Shown here piece after piece: positions 55,001-64,000 of a DNA stretch of 64,000 bases; position 1 is the stretch's first letter, and each line of letters starts with the position of its first letter. The notes beneath the pieces are model-generated. The model worked only from the letters and a program-made list of their open reading frames with translations. It did not search any database and was not told where the DNA came from. The DNA comes from Pseudomonas frederiksbergensis (GTDB lineage Bacteria; Pseudomonadota; Gammaproteobacteria; Pseudomonadales; Pseudomonadaceae). The stretch spans positions 3,968,001 to 4,032,000 of the forward strand of contig NZ_CP142104.1 in NCBI RefSeq assembly GCF_035751725.1, given 5' to 3'. The position numbers were made by a program, and so were the translations under genes.

Positions 55001-58000
55001 CAGATCGAAACCGGCCTCGCGTTCGCGCTTGAGCAGCGCCTGGAGCTTGGGCTCCTGGGCTTGCTCGGGTACTTGCGTCCAGTCGAGGTATTCCACCGGC
55101 GTGCGGCCGGGCTTGTGGATGACCTGCAGCATGTCTTCGCCGACGTTCCAGCAGAACGAGGCGCGCAAGGCTTCGTGACGGGCGATCACCGCTTGCCAGG
55201 CCTGGGCGAAACGCTGGGGGTCGAGTTCGCTGTTGATGCGGTAGCGGTCCTGCATGTAATACAGGCCCGTGCCCGGCTCCAGCAGCGTATGCAACAGCAT
55301 GCCTTCCTGCATCGGGGTCAGCGGGTAGACATCTTCGATCTCTGCGGCCGGCACCGGCAGGTTGTCCAACTGTGCCTGGGTCAGTTTCGCCAGCGGGAAG
55401 TCCGATGGCGTCAGGCCGCCCGCCTCGTCCGTGAGGCAATGCTCGATCAGGTGCTGCAATTGCTCAAGGTAGTCGTCGGCGAGCGCGGCGATGGCCTGGC
55501 GGTCGTGACGCTCGGCGCTGAAGGTCCAGCGCAGCGCCAGCTCGCCGCCACTGACCTGGCAGTCGAGGCTCAGTTCGTTGGGCAGCGGTGCGTCGGGGTC
55601 ATGGATCGCGCCAAGCGCTTCGTCCAGCGGGCGGAACAACGCGTCCTGGCCGAGGGTATGGTCGAGCTGGCCGAGGTAGTTGAACGTGACGGTCGCTTGC
55701 GGCAGGCCGGCCATCGCCTCACGGGTGCCGGTATCTGCCAGGTAACGCAGCACGCCATAGCCGAGGCCCTTGTGCGGCACCGCGCGCAGCTGCTCCTTGA
55801 TGGCTTTGATCGAACTGCCGATATCAGCGGCCGACGGGCTCAGGCGCAGCGGATAGACGCTGGTGAACCAACCCACGGTGCGGGTCAGGTCGAGATCATC
55901 GAACAGCGCCTCGCGGCCATGCCCTTCGAGCTGGACCAAGGCCGATTCGTGATTGCTCCAACGGCACAACACCCGGGCCAGCGCGGTGAGCAACAGATCG
56001 TTGACCTGGGTGCGATAGGCGCTTGGCGCTTGTTGCAGAAGTTGTCGGGTGCGCTCGGCGTCGAGGCGCAGGTTGACGATGCCGGCATGCCGCTCCTGCC
56101 GTCCGCCATCGGGACGCGCACAAGGCAGCGTTACGTCCGGGCCACTCAACTGGCCTTGCCACCAGCTCAACTCTTCGCGCAGGGACTCACTGCCGGCGTA
56201 AGCCTGCAAACGCGCGGCCCAGTCACGGAACGGACTGGTCTTTGCCGGCAATTGCAGTGTGTGTTTGTCGATGCATTGGCGATAGGCGGTTTGCAGGTCG
56301 TCCATCAACACTCGCCATGACACACCATCCACCACCAAGTGATGGACAGCGATCAGCAAGCGCTGCCGACTGTCCGGCAGCTGCGCCAGTACGGCCCGCA
56401 GCAGCGGCCCGCTCGACAGCTCGAAGCCACGCTGCGCCTGGGCAAATACGGCTTCGCAAGCGTGCGGCGAATCCACCGACACAGCCTCCAACAGCGCCCC
56501 CTCGAACATTGGCTGATGCTCGGCGCGCCAGTGCCCGGCGCTGTTGACGAAGCCCAGGCGCAAGGCATCGTGCTGCTCGAACACCGCGCGCAACGCTTGC
56601 TCCAGGAGACCGGGCTGCAAGCACGTGGTCGGCTCCAGCAACAACGCCTGGTTCCAGTGATGACGGTTGGGTATCTCGCGGGCAAAGAACCAATGCTGGA
56701 TCGGCGTCAGCCCCGATTCACCGCTCAACAAGCCTTGCTCGGCGCTTACTTGTTCGCTGTGAGTGGCGACGGCCGCCAGGGCCTGCACGGTCTGGTGCTG
56801 GAACAAATCCCGCGGCGTGAAATGCAGGCCTTGTTGCCGGGCCCGGCTGACAACCTGGATCGACAGGATCGAATCGCCGCCCAGTTCGAAGAAGTTGTCG
56901 TTGAGGCCGACTTGCCTGACGTTCAGCACGTCGCACCAGATCGCCGCCAACGCTTGCTCCACCGCATTGCTCGGCGCCACGTACTGCTGGCGATTGAGCT
57001 CCGGATCCGGCATCGGCAAGGCGCGGCGGTCGAGCTTGCCGTTGGCGGTCAGCGGCATGCTCGGCAGCAGGATCAAATGCGCGGGCACCATATAGTCCGG
57101 CAGTTGCGCCTTGAGTTGGTTTTTCAGCGCTTCTCGCAGGGCCGCTTGCCCGGCGGTATCCTGTTCGGTGATGTCGCTGACCAGGTAACCGGCCAACTGC
57201 TTGCCACCCGGCATATCCAAGGCCAAGACCACGGCCTCGCGCACGGCGTCGTGTTCCAGCAGACGGTTTTCGATTTCCCCCAGTTCGATACGGAAACCGC
57301 GAATCTTCACCTGATGATCGACTCGTCCCAGGTACTCCACCTGCCCATCGCCGCGCTGGCGCACCAAGTCCCCGGTGCGATACAGCCGTCCGCCATCGGC
57401 AGCAAATGGGTCGGCGACAAAACGTTCGGCGGTCATGCCCGGGCGCTGGTGATAACCCTGGGCCAACCCGGCGCCGCCGACATACAACTCACCCGTCGCA
57501 CCTTGTGGCACCAATGCCAGGTCGGCGTCGAGAATGTAGGCCACGCGAGCGCCGATCACGCTGCCGATCGGTACGCTGCCGGCGCCCTCTTCCAGTTGTT
57601 CCGGGGCAAGGCTCGCCAGCGGCATGACCACGGTTTCGGTCGGGCCGTAGGCGTTGAAGAACAGCTTCGGGCTGAACGCGGCGCGGATGCGCTGCAAATG
57701 CTCGCCCGTCAGGGCTTCGCCACCCGTGATGCACATGCGCACCGGCAGCGTTTGGCCCTGGGTTGCCAACCATTGCGCCAATTGGCTGCCATAGCTGGGC
57801 GTGAAACCCAGGACGTTGATGCGGTGTTGGCGGATCAGGCCGCAGATTTGCTCGGCATCCCATTGGCCCTGGGCACGCAGCACCACATGGGCGCCACTGA
57901 GCAGCGGCACCAGCAAGCGCTCGGTAGCGGCGTCGAAATTGATCGAGTAGAAATGCAATTCGCAGTCATCAAAGCGCATGCCGAAGCGCTGGATCACCGC

Positions 58001-61000
58001 CTGGCAATGCATGGCGATCTCACCGTGGGACACCACCACCCCCTTGGGTTTGCCGGTGGAGCCGGAGGTGTAGATCAGATAGGCCTGGTGCTGCGGCAGG
58101 TTGATCAGCGGCGGCGACTGCTCGGGATAATCCGCCAGGGCCTCGCGATCATCTTCCAGGCACCAGCGCTGCACGCCTTCGGGCAGTTCGCCGAGGGCCT
58201 GGAACATGGCCCGATCGCTGAGCAGCAAGCCGACGCCGCTGTCCTCGATCATGTAGAGCAAGCGGTCCAGCGGATATTCCGGATCCAGCGGCACGTAGGC
58301 GCCGCCCGCCTTGAGGATCGCCAGCAGGCCGACGACCATTTCCAGCGAGCGCTCCAGGGCCAGCCCTACCCGGACCTGCGGCCCGACGCCGCGGTCTCGC
58401 AACATCCAGGCCAGGCGATTGGCCCGGCGTTCGAGTTCCCCATAGGTCAGGGTCTGCCCGGCGAACGTCAGCGCCGGCGCGTCCGCGCGCAGGTGGGCCT
58501 GTTCTTCGAACAATGCATGGATGCATCGATCCAGGCGATGCTCGCCCGGCTCTTCGCCGAGGCTGTCGAGCAACTGCCGCTGCTCACTGGCGTCCAGCAG
58601 CGGCAGTTCGCTCAAGCGCCGAGCCGGGTCCACCAGCAGCGCTTCCAACAGGTTGCGCCAGTGCCCGGCCATGCGGGCAATGCGCGGTTCGTCGAACAAA
58701 TCGGTGCTGTAGGTCAGGCAGCAACCCAGGCGCTGATCAAGGTCCGTGACTTCCAGGTTGAGGTCGAACTTGGTCGCGCGGGCGTCGTTGACCAAATAGT
58801 CGACACTCATGCCGGCCAGCGTGCGGCTCTGCTGGAATTCCCAGCGCTGTACGTTGCACATCACTTGGAACAGCGGGTTGTACGCCGCGCTGCGCGGTGG
58901 CTGCAAAGCTTCCACCAGATGATCGAACGGCAGGTCCTGGTGGGACTGGCCCTCGATCACCGTGTGGCGCACCTGCTCGAACAGCTCGCCCACGGACATC
59001 TGCCCGTCGAGTTGGCAACGCAGCACTTGGGTATTGAGGAACGCGCCGATCAGCCCTTCGCTTTCCGGCCGGATCCGGTTGGCCACCGGCGCGCCGATGC
59101 GCAGATCGGTCTGGCCGCTGTAGCGATAGAGCAGCACCGCCAGCGCAGCGGTCATGGTCATGAACAGGGTCAGGCCATGCTCGGCGTTGAACGCTCGGAC
59201 CCGTGCGGCCAAGTCGTCGCTGAGGTCGAAACGCAACAGTTCGCCGCGATGACTTTGCACCGGCGGACGCGGGCGGTCCGCCGGCAATTCCAGCAAGGGA
59301 TGTTCGCGGCCCAACTGCGTGGTCCAGTAATCGAGCTGGCGCTGGCGCTCGCCGGACTCCAGCCATTGGCGCTGCCAGGCGCTGTAGTCCAGGTATTGCA
59401 CCGGCAACGGTTCCAGCGGCGACTCGCGGTCATCGATGAAGGCTTCGTACAGCGCGCTCAGTTCGCGGGCAAAAATGTCCATCGCCCAGCCTTCGGTGAC
59501 GATGTGATGCAGCGTCAGCACCAGGTAGTGTTCGCGCTCGGCGGTCTTGACCAGGCACGCCCGCAGCAGCGGCCCGGTTTCCAGGTCGAAGGGCTCGTGG
59601 GCCTCGCTGTCCGCCAGTTGCTGCACGCGCTGTTGGCGAATGTCGGCGTCGAGCATGGAAAAATCTTTCCAGTCCATGCGCAGGCCCGTCTCGTCGTGTA
59701 CCTGTTGGCACGGCACGCCGTCGACGCTGGGGAACGTGGTGCGCAGGGTTTCATGGCGCACGATCAAGGCCTGCAACGCCGCTTCGAAGCGCCCGACATC
59801 CAGTACCCCGCGCAGGCGCGCCATGCCGCCGACGTTATAGGCCGGGCTGTCCGGCTCCATTTGCCAGAGGAACCACATGCGTTGCTGGGAATAGGACAGT
59901 GGCACCGGTTGGCTGCGGTCGACTTTCTCGATCGGCGGCTGGCGGTTGGTCCGGCCGCTGGCCTGGATCAACCGCACCTGTTCGGCGAAGGCGCCCAGCT
60001 CGCTGGCTTCGAACAACGCGCGCAACGGCAGCTCGACGTCGCAGGCCTGGCGCGTGCGGGAAATGATCTGGGTCGCCAGCAATGAATGGCCACCCAAGGC
60101 AAAGAAATCGTCCCGCAGGCCGATGCGGGCAAGGCCCAGCACCTCGCGCCAGATTCCGGCGATCTGCTGCTCGATGACACTGACCGGCTCGACGTGTTCG
60201 CGCACCTGCCATTGCGGCTCGGGCAACGCACGACGGTCGAGCTTGCCGCTCGGGCTCAAGGGCATGGCGTCCAGGCGCAACAATTGCGCGGGCACCATGT
60301 AGTCAGGCAGCTCGCTGGCGAGGGCATTTTTCAGGCGAGCGGCCTGGGCGGCGGCGTCTTCGTCAGGCGCTGCGGCGGTGTAATAGCCGATCAACTGCGG
60401 ACCGGCCGCCGTGTCGCGCACCAGCACCGCCGCCTGGGCGACACCGTCCTGGGCCAACAAGCGCGCCTCGATTTCCTGTGGCTCGACGCGGAAACCGCGC
60501 AGTTTGACTTGTTGATCGAGGCGGCCGAGATATTCGATCACCCCGTCGGCATCCCAACGCGCCAAATCGCCAGTGCGGTACAGCCGGGCGCCAGCCGGTC
60601 CCTGGGGATCGGCGACAAAACGTTCCGCCGTCAGCGCCGGGCGCCCGAGGTAACCCCGGGCCAGGCCAAGGCCACCGATGCACAGTTCCCCCGGGACGCC
60701 GACGGGCACGGGATTGAGTTCATTGTCGAGGATCCGGCACAGCACATTCGCCAAGGGACGACCGATGGGCGAGCGCTCGTCATCGCCTGCGGTGCAATGC
60801 CAATGGGTGACGTTGATGGCGGTTTCGGTCGGGCCGTAGCGATTGTGCAACTGCGCTGTCGGCAGCTGCGCGAGCACCCGGTTGCGCAACTCGGCCGGCA
60901 GGGCTTCGCCCCCGGAGAAAATCCGTCGCAGGCTCGTGCAACGGGCGCTCAAGGGCTCGTCGATAAACAGGCTGAGCAGCGGCGGGACGAAGTGCAGCGT

Positions 61001-64000
61001 GGTCACGCCAAACTGCTCGACCAATTGGGCAATGCGGTGCGGATCCCGGTGTTCGCCCGGGCCGGCCAGGACCAAGCGGCTGCCAGTGATCAACGGCCAG
61101 AAGCATTCCCACACCGACACGTCGAAACTGATCGGCGCCTTTTGCATCAACACGTCGGTTTCATCCAGCCCATAGGTGGCCTGCATCCATTGCAGGCGCT
61201 CAGCCAGGGCCGCGTGAGTATTGCCAACGCCCTTGGGTTGGCCGGTCGAGCCGGAGGTGTAGATCACGTAGGCCAGATGATCGCCATGCAAGTGCAGCCC
61301 CGGCGGATTGCTCGGCCACTGCTCCAGGTGCAGCGCGTCCATGGCGATGACGCTGACGCCCTCGCAGGTCGGCAAGCGTTCGAGCAGCGCGGTTTGGGTC
61401 AGGAGCAGATCGACGCCGCTGTCGTGGAGCATGTAGGCCAGGCGCTCGCTCGGGTAATCGACATCCAGCGGCACGTAGGCGCCGCCGGCCTTGATGATCG
61501 CCAGCACGCCGACGAGCAATTGCGCCGACCGCTCGGCGGCAATCGCCACGCAGACGTCGGGGCCGACGCCTTTGTCTCGAAGATAATGGGCCAGCCGATT
61601 GGCCTGGGCGTGCAGTTCGGCGTAGTCCAGTGAACCACCGTCCCACTGCAATGCAGTGCGTTGCGGAGTGCGGCGGGCCTGTTCGTTGAGCAGTTCCGGT
61701 AGCCATTGTGTGGCGGGCGCGCAGGGTGCCGTCGCCCAGCGCTGCTGCTGGACGAGTTCTTCGGCACTCAACAACGGCAGGTCGCCGAGGGCCTGTCGGG
61801 GATCAGCGCAGACCGCTCGCAGCACGCTGCAGAAATGTTCGGCCAGGCGTGCGACGGTTGCCGCCTCGAACAGCTCGTCCGCGTAGTCGAACGACAGTGT
61901 CAGCTGGCCGTTACGGTCTTCCTCGCTGTGCAATTGCAGGTCGAACTTGGCTTCGCGGCTGTGCCATGGCAATTCATCGGCCAACAGCCCGGGCAGGCGC
62001 CGCAACGCGCCGAGGTCGCGCTGCTGGTGGTTGAACATCACCTGGAACAGACCTTGTTCGCGGGCCTGGGGGAAGACTTCCAGCAGCTGTTCGAAGGGCA
62101 GGTCCTGATGGGCCTGGGCGCCGAGCGTCGCCTCCCGGGCCTGGGCCAGCAACGCGACGAATGGCTGGCGCGAATCGACTTGTGCGCGCAGTACCTGGGT
62201 GTTGATGAAAAAGCCGATCAGCCCTTGGGTTTCCAGGCGCGGGCGGTTGGCGTTGGGCACGCCGATGCGCAGGTCGGATTGGCCAGTGTAGCGCTGCAAC
62301 AAGGCCTGGAACGCCGCCAGCAACAGCATGAACACCGTGGCGTCATGGGCGTGGGCGACCTGGCGCAGGGCATCGCCTAGCGGCTTGTCCAGGCGCAGGG
62401 TATGGCGCGCCGCGCTGCGATGCTGCTGGGCGCTGCGCGGATGGTCGGTAAACAACGCCAGGGGCGGGTGCTCGTCGCCCAATTGCTTTTTCCAATACGC
62501 CAATTGGCGCTCGGCTTCGCCCTGGGCGAGCCATTGCCGCTGCCAACTGCCGTAGTCCGCGTATTGCAGCGGCAACGGCGGCAGTTCGGCGACCTGCCCT
62601 TGGGACGCTGCGGCGTACAGCCGCGAAAACTCATCGATCAAGACATTCATCGACCAGCCATCGGCGATGATGTGATGCATCGTCACCAACAGCTGGTGAT
62701 CGTCTTCAGCCAGGCGCAACAAAGTGACCCGCAGCAGCGGCCCGTTTTCCAGATCGAATCGAGTGGCCGCCTCGTCTTCGCGGATCTGCCGCGCCCGCGC
62801 CTCGCGCTGGTCGGCGGGCACATCGCCGAGGTCGATCACCTGGAGATTGAACTCACCGGCCGGATCGATCTGTTGCAGGGCCACGCCATCGCGTTCCAGG
62901 AAGCGCGTGCGCAAGGATTCGTGGCGCTCGACCAATTGCTGGAAGCTGACGCGCAACGCTGCTTCGTCCAGCTCGCCACGCAGGCGCAGGGCGCCGGGGA
63001 TGTTGTAGGCGCGACTGGCAGGATCCAGCTGCCAAGTCAGCCACAAACGGTTCTGGGCCAGGGATTGCGGCAGGGCTTCATCGCGGGCCATTGAATTGAT
63101 AACCCCCTGGGCCTGGCCGCCGTCCTGTTGCAGGTTCGCCACCGCCATCGCGAAAGCACCCAGGGTCGGCGCTTCAAAAAGCAGGCGCAGGTTGAGCTCC
63201 ATACCCAGCACTTCACGCAGCCGTGCAATGACTTGGGTGGCTGCGATGGAATTGCCACCCAGCAGGAAAAAATGGTCATTGCCCTGCACCCGATCGATCT
63301 GCAACTGCTCGCACCAGAGACGGCCGATCAGGTCTTGCAGCTCGGATGACGGCGCGGATTCGTCGACCGTCTCAGTCTTGGGCGAAGGAAACAGTGCATA
63401 GCGGTCGAGGCTGCCATCCGCCAATCGGGCGCGGCACGCCGAACGCTGCAGTTTGCCGCTGGACGTCTTCGGCAGCGCCCCAGGATTGAGCAGCACCACC
63501 ACGCTAGGCGCTTGCTGGCAGGCGTCGGCCACGGCTTGGCGAATCGCGTTGATCAGGGCTTCGGGAGGCAGGATCTTCTGCACGCTGCGGCTGATCTCAG
63601 CGGCAATGCCGATGCCTTCCTCACCCGCCTCGTTGACGGCGAAGGCGGCAACCCGCCCTTTACGCACCACCTCCACTTCCCGCTCGATGGTTTGCTCGAT
63701 GTCCTGCGGGTAAAGGTTTTGCCCGCGCACGATCAACATGTCCTTCAAGCGTCCGGTGATGAACAGCTCACCTTCGCGGACAAAACCCAGGTCGCCGGTG
63801 CGCAGCCACGTGCGGCCGTCATGCTCGACGAAGGTCTTGGCGCTGGCCTCGGGGTTGCGCCAGTAACCGCGGGCGATGCTCGGCCCGGCGGCCCAGACTT
63901 CGCCAACCTGGCTGTCGCTGAGCGGTTGCAGGGTGTTGGGCTCGACGATCAGCACCGCATGGCCCGGCTGGCTGACACCACAGCTCATCACCGCACTGCC
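52094..64000 (-). CDS. pvdL: Pyoverdine chromophore peptide synthetase PvdL (5' end outside window)
   Basis: At least 3,968 residues; the frame is open to base 64000. PvdL starts pyoverdine by loading an acyl group, then Glu, D-Tyr and Dab. Domains in order (residues counted from base 64000): end of an acyl-CoA ligase; carrier (GGNS, Ser251); C1 (HHIIADGW, about 440); A1 ([11 protein letters not shown], about 915); carrier (Ser1306); C2 (about 1501); A2 (about 1978); carrier (Ser2377); epimerase ([10 protein letters not shown], about 2554); C3 of the post-epimerase type ([15 protein letters not shown], about 2886); A3 (about 3511); carrier (Ser3906). No thioesterase is present, so the chain passes to another synthetase. 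The A3 pocket reads D-I-W-E-L-T-A-D-D, a Dab-type code. A1 reads D-V-W-H-F-G-R-I-N and A2 D-A-E-G-I-G-A-V-M; their Glu and Tyr assignments rest on known PvdL order. Confidence 0.95.
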   Translation of the reverse strand, partial: GSAVMSCGVSQPGHAVLIVEPNTLQPLSDSQVGEVWAAGPSIARGYWRNPEASAKTFVEHDGRTWLRTGDLGFVREGELFITGRLKDMLIVRGQNLYPQDIEQTIEREVEVVRKGRVAAFAVNEAGEEGIGIAAEISRSVQKILPPEALINAIRQAVADACQQAPSVVVLLNPGALPKTSSGKLQRSACRARLADGSLDRYALFPSPKTETVDESAPSSELQDLIGRLWCEQLQIDRVQGNDHFFLLGGNSIAATQVIARLREVLGMELNLRLLFEAPTLGAFAMAVANLQQDGGQAQGVINSMARDEALPQSLAQNRLWLTWQLDPASRAYNIPGALRLRGELDEAALRVSFQQLVERHESLRTRFLERDGVALQQIDPAGEFNLQVIDLGDVPADQREARARQIREDEAATRFDLENGPLLRVTLLRLAEDDHQLLVTMHHIIADGWSMNVLIDEFSRLYAAASQGQVAELPPLPLQYADYGSWQRQWLAQGEAERQLAYWKKQLGDEHPPLALFTDHPRSAQQHRSAARHTLRLDKPLGDALRQVAHAHDATVFMLLLAAFQALLQRYTGQSDLRIGVPNANRPRLETQGLIGFFINTQVLRAQVDSRQPFVALLAQAREATLGAQAHQDLPFEQLLEVFPQAREQGLFQVMFNHQQRDLGALRRLPGLLADELPWHSREAKFDLQLHSEEDRNGQLTLSFDYADELFEAATVARLAEHFCSVLRAVCADPRQALGDLPLLSAEELVQQQRWATAPCAPATQWLPELLNEQARRTPQRTALQWDGGSLDYAELHAQANRLAHYLRDKGVGPDVCVAIAAERSAQLLVGVLAIIKAGGAYVPLDVDYPSERLAYMLHDSGVDLLLTQTALLERLPTCEGVSVIAMDALHLEQWPSNPPGLHLHGDHLAYVIYTSGSTGQPKGVGNTHAALAERLQWMQATYGLDETDVLMQKAPISFDVSVWECFWPLITGSRLVLAGPGEHRDPHRIAQLVEQFGVTTLHFVPPLLSLFIDEPLSARCTSLRRIFSGGEALPAELRNRVLAQLPTAQLHNRYGPTETAINVTHWHCTAGDDERSPIGRPLANVLCRILDNELNPVPVGVPGELCIGGLGLARGYLGRPALTAERFVADPQGPAGARLYRTGDLARWDADGVIEYLGRLDQQVKLRGFRVEPQEIEARLLAQDGVAQAAVLVRDTAAGPQLIGYYTAAAPDEDAAAQAARLKNALASELPDYMVPAQLLRLDAMPLSPSGKLDRRALPEPQWQVREHVEPVSVIEQQIAGIWREVLGLARIGLRDDFFALGGHSLLATQIISRTRQACDVELPLRALFEASELGAFAEQVRLIQASGRTNRQPPIEKVDRSQPVPLSYSQQRMWFLWQMEPDSPAYNVGGMARLRGVLDVGRFEAALQALIVRHETLRTTFPSVDGVPCQQVHDETGLRMDWKDFSMLDADIRQQRVQQLADSEAHEPFDLETGPLLRACLVKTAEREHYLVLTLHHIVTEGWAMDIFARELSALYEAFIDDRESPLEPLPVQYLDYSAWQRQWLESGERQRQLDYWTTQLGREHPLLELPADRPRPPVQSHRGELLRFDLSDDLAARVRAFNAEHGLTLFMTMTAALAVLLYRYSGQTDLRIGAPVANRIRPESEGLIGAFLNTQVLRCQLDGQMSVGELFEQVRHTVIEGQSHQDLPFDHLVEALQPPRSAAYNPLFQVMCNVQRWEFQQSRTLAGMSVDYLVNDARATKFDLNLEVTDLDQRLGCCLTYSTDLFDEPRIARMAGHWRNLLEALLVDPARRLSELPLLDASEQRQLLDSLGEEPGEHRLDRCIHALFEEQAHLRADAPALTFAGQTLTYGELERRANRLAWMLRDRGVGPQVRVGLALERSLEMVVGLLAILKAGGAYVPLDPEYPLDRLLYMIEDSGVGLLLSDRAMFQALGELPEGVQRWCLEDDREALADYPEQSPPLINLPQHQAYLIYTSGSTGKPKGVVVSHGEIAMHCQAVIQRFGMRFDDCELHFYSINFDAATERLLVPLLSGAHVVLRAQGQWDAEQICGLIRQHRINVLGFTPSYGSQLAQWLATQGQTLPVRMCITGGEALTGEHLQRIRAAFSPKLFFNAYGPTETVVMPLASLAPEQLEEGAGSVPIGSVIGARVAYILDADLALVPQGATGELYVGGAGLAQGYHQRPGMTAERFVADPFAADGGRLYRTGDLVRQRGDGQVEYLGRVDHQVKIRGFRIELGEIENRLLEHDAVREAVVLALDMPGGKQLAGYLVSDITEQDTAGQAALREALKNQLKAQLPDYMVPAHLILLPSMPLTANGKLDRRALPMPDPELNRQQYVAPSNAVEQALAAIWCDVLNVRQVGLNDNFFELGGDSILSIQVVSRARQQGLHFTPRDLFQHQTVQALAAVATHSEQVSAEQGLLSGESGLTPIQHWFFAREIPNRHHWNQALLLEPTTCLQPGLLEQALRAVFEQHDALRLGFVNSAGHWRAEHQPMFEGALLEAVSVDSPHACEAVFAQAQRGFELSSGPLLRAVLAQLPDSRQRLLIAVHHLVVDGVSWRVLMDDLQTAYRQCIDKHTLQLPAKTSPFRDWAARLQAYAGSESLREELSWWQGQLSGPDVTLPCARPDGGRQERHAGIVNLRLDAERTRQLLQQAPSAYRTQVNDLLLTALARVLCRWSNHESALVQLEGHGREALFDDLDLTRTVGWFTSVYPLRLSPSAADIGSSIKAIKEQLRAVPHKGLGYGVLRYLADTGTREAMAGLPQATVTFNYLGQLDHTLGQDALFRPLDEALGAIHDPDAPLPNELSLDCQVSGGELALRWTFSAERHDRQAIAALADDYLEQLQHLIEHCLTDEAGGLTPSDFPLAKLTQAQLDNLPVPAAEIEDVYPLTPMQEGMLLHTLLEPGTGLYYMQDRYRINSELDPQRFAQAWQAVIARHEALRASFCWNVGEDMLQVIHKPGRTPVEYLDWTQVPEQAQEPKLQALLKREREAGFDLLNEPPFHLRLIRVGAARYWFMMSNHHILIDAWCRSLLMDDFFEIYTALGEQREPRLAVPPRYRDYIGWLQRRGLADARQWWKQNLQGFERTTPIPGDRPFLREHAGDSGGMVVGDCYTRLDARDGARLRELAQAHQLTVNTFAQAAWALVLRRISGDRDVLFGVTVAGRPVELPHMQRTVGLFINSVALRVQMPADDQCCSVRQWLSGLLDNNMQLREYEYLPLVSIQDVSELPKGQPLFDSLFVFENAPVEVSVLDRAQSLNATSDSGRTHTNFPLTAVCYPGDDLGLHLSYDQRYFDESTVQGLLGEFKRLLLALMEGFHGDMAELPLIGPEEQDFLIEGCNQSARAYPLEQSYAQLFEARVRAHPQRIAASCQDDTWTYAVLNERSNRLGHALIEAGVGLDQPVALLAARDLDLLGMIIGSFKAGGGYLPLDPGLPSQRLSRIIELSRTPLLVCTQACREQALALLEEFACAGRPKLLVWEDVQASAVSTDNPGIYSGPDNLAYVIYTSGSTGLPKGVMVQQRGMLNNQLSKVPYLALDETDVIAQTASQSFDISVWQFLAAPLFGARVDIVPNAIAHDPQGLLDHVGRQGITVLESVPSLIQGMLAQERIGLDGLRWMLPTGEAMPPELAHQWLARYPAIGLVNAYGPAECSDDVAFFRVDLASTRGTYLPIGTPTDNNRLYLLDGTLELVPLGAVGELCVAGTGVGRGYVSDPLRTAPVFVPNPFGAPGERLYRTGDLARRRSDGVLEYVGRIDHQVKIRGYRIELGEIEARLHERPEVRDAAVAVQEGANGKHLVGYLVAADSTLSPSERLDRIKQRLRSELPEYMVPLHWLWLDRLPLNANGKLDRKALPALDIGQLHSQDYHAPSNELEQTLADIWAEVLKVERVGVRDNFFELGGHSLLATQIASRVQKALQRNVPLRAMFECSTVQELAGYIGGLAASEITEEKVDRLNDLMAELEGL

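Noticed and set aside
56339..60085. 1,248-codon open frame on the plus strand opposite pvdL
   Set aside because: It mirrors the codon pattern of the synthetase on the other strand, has no recognisable domain and spans several PvdL domains. Long antisense frames are common in GC-rich DNA.
1..64000. CRISPR arrays, insertion sequences, phage genes, tRNA or rRNA genes
   Set aside because: No regularly spaced repeats, transposase or integrase motifs, or tRNA-like cloverleaf sequences were seen on either strand.

Overview
The window is chromosomal DNA from a fluorescent Pseudomonas, most likely the P. fluorescens group. The evidence is GC-rich coding sequence, the oprF-sigX-cmpX-cfrX-cmaX block, the rlmL-rmf-pyrD order, an OprF-type porin, and pyoverdine genes (pvdL, pvdH, an mbtH-like gene). 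No rRNA, tRNA, insertion sequence, prophage or CRISPR array was seen. Nearly all the DNA is coding. The two end genes are cut by the window: smc lacks its C-terminal half and pvdL lacks its first part.

Layout. (1) 1-11.5 kb: partial smc, then a purine catabolic cluster. It runs from a GntR regulator through xdhA-xdhB-xdhC-guaD (guanine to xanthine to urate) to a second GntR regulator and a BenE-type transporter. (2) 11.5-20.4 kb: housekeeping genes: yggL, the PBP4-type dacB, a membrane diguanylate cyclase, the 23S rRNA methyltransferase rlmL, the ribosome hibernation gene rmf, and pyrD. (3) 20.4-32.2 kb: a complete nitrate assimilation locus, nasS-nasT, the nitrate transporter nasA with a phosphatase-kinase fusion, then nirB-nirD-nasC-cobA. 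(4) 32.3-41.4 kb: oprF, sigX and the cell-envelope genes cmpX-cfrX-cmaX, then rraA, a hydrolase, ppsA and its regulator ppsR. (5) 41.4-64 kb: a DJ-1/PfpI protein, a LysR regulator, pyoverdine genes (mbtH-like, pvdH and 11.9 kb of pvdL), and between them a disulfide-handling cluster (two-component system, dsbD, a TlpA-like gene, dsbG).

The most interesting reading concerns nitrate assimilation. All three transcription units (nasST, nasA-kinase, nirBD-nasC-cobA) share one control layout. Each has a sigma-54 (-24/-12) promoter-like sequence. Shortly downstream lie two small hairpins with six-base loops carrying A at position 1 and G at position 4. The second hairpin overlaps the 5' arm of an intrinsic terminator. 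This is the layout expected for RNA targets of ANTAR antiterminators, and nasT encodes an ANTAR protein next to its nitrate-sensing partner NasS. The inferred logic is nitrogen limitation through sigma-54 for initiation and nitrate through NasS/NasT for read-through. This includes autoregulation of nasST. The nirB leader has an additional A1/G4 hexaloop hairpin.

Other regulatory signals are a PvdS (iron-starvation sigma) promoter before pvdH, dyad operators before xdhA and benE, an 11-bp direct repeat before dsbD suited to its OmpR-type regulator, and four tandem hairpins before rmf. All nine convergent gene junctions carry either a strong REP-like palindrome or an intrinsic terminator.
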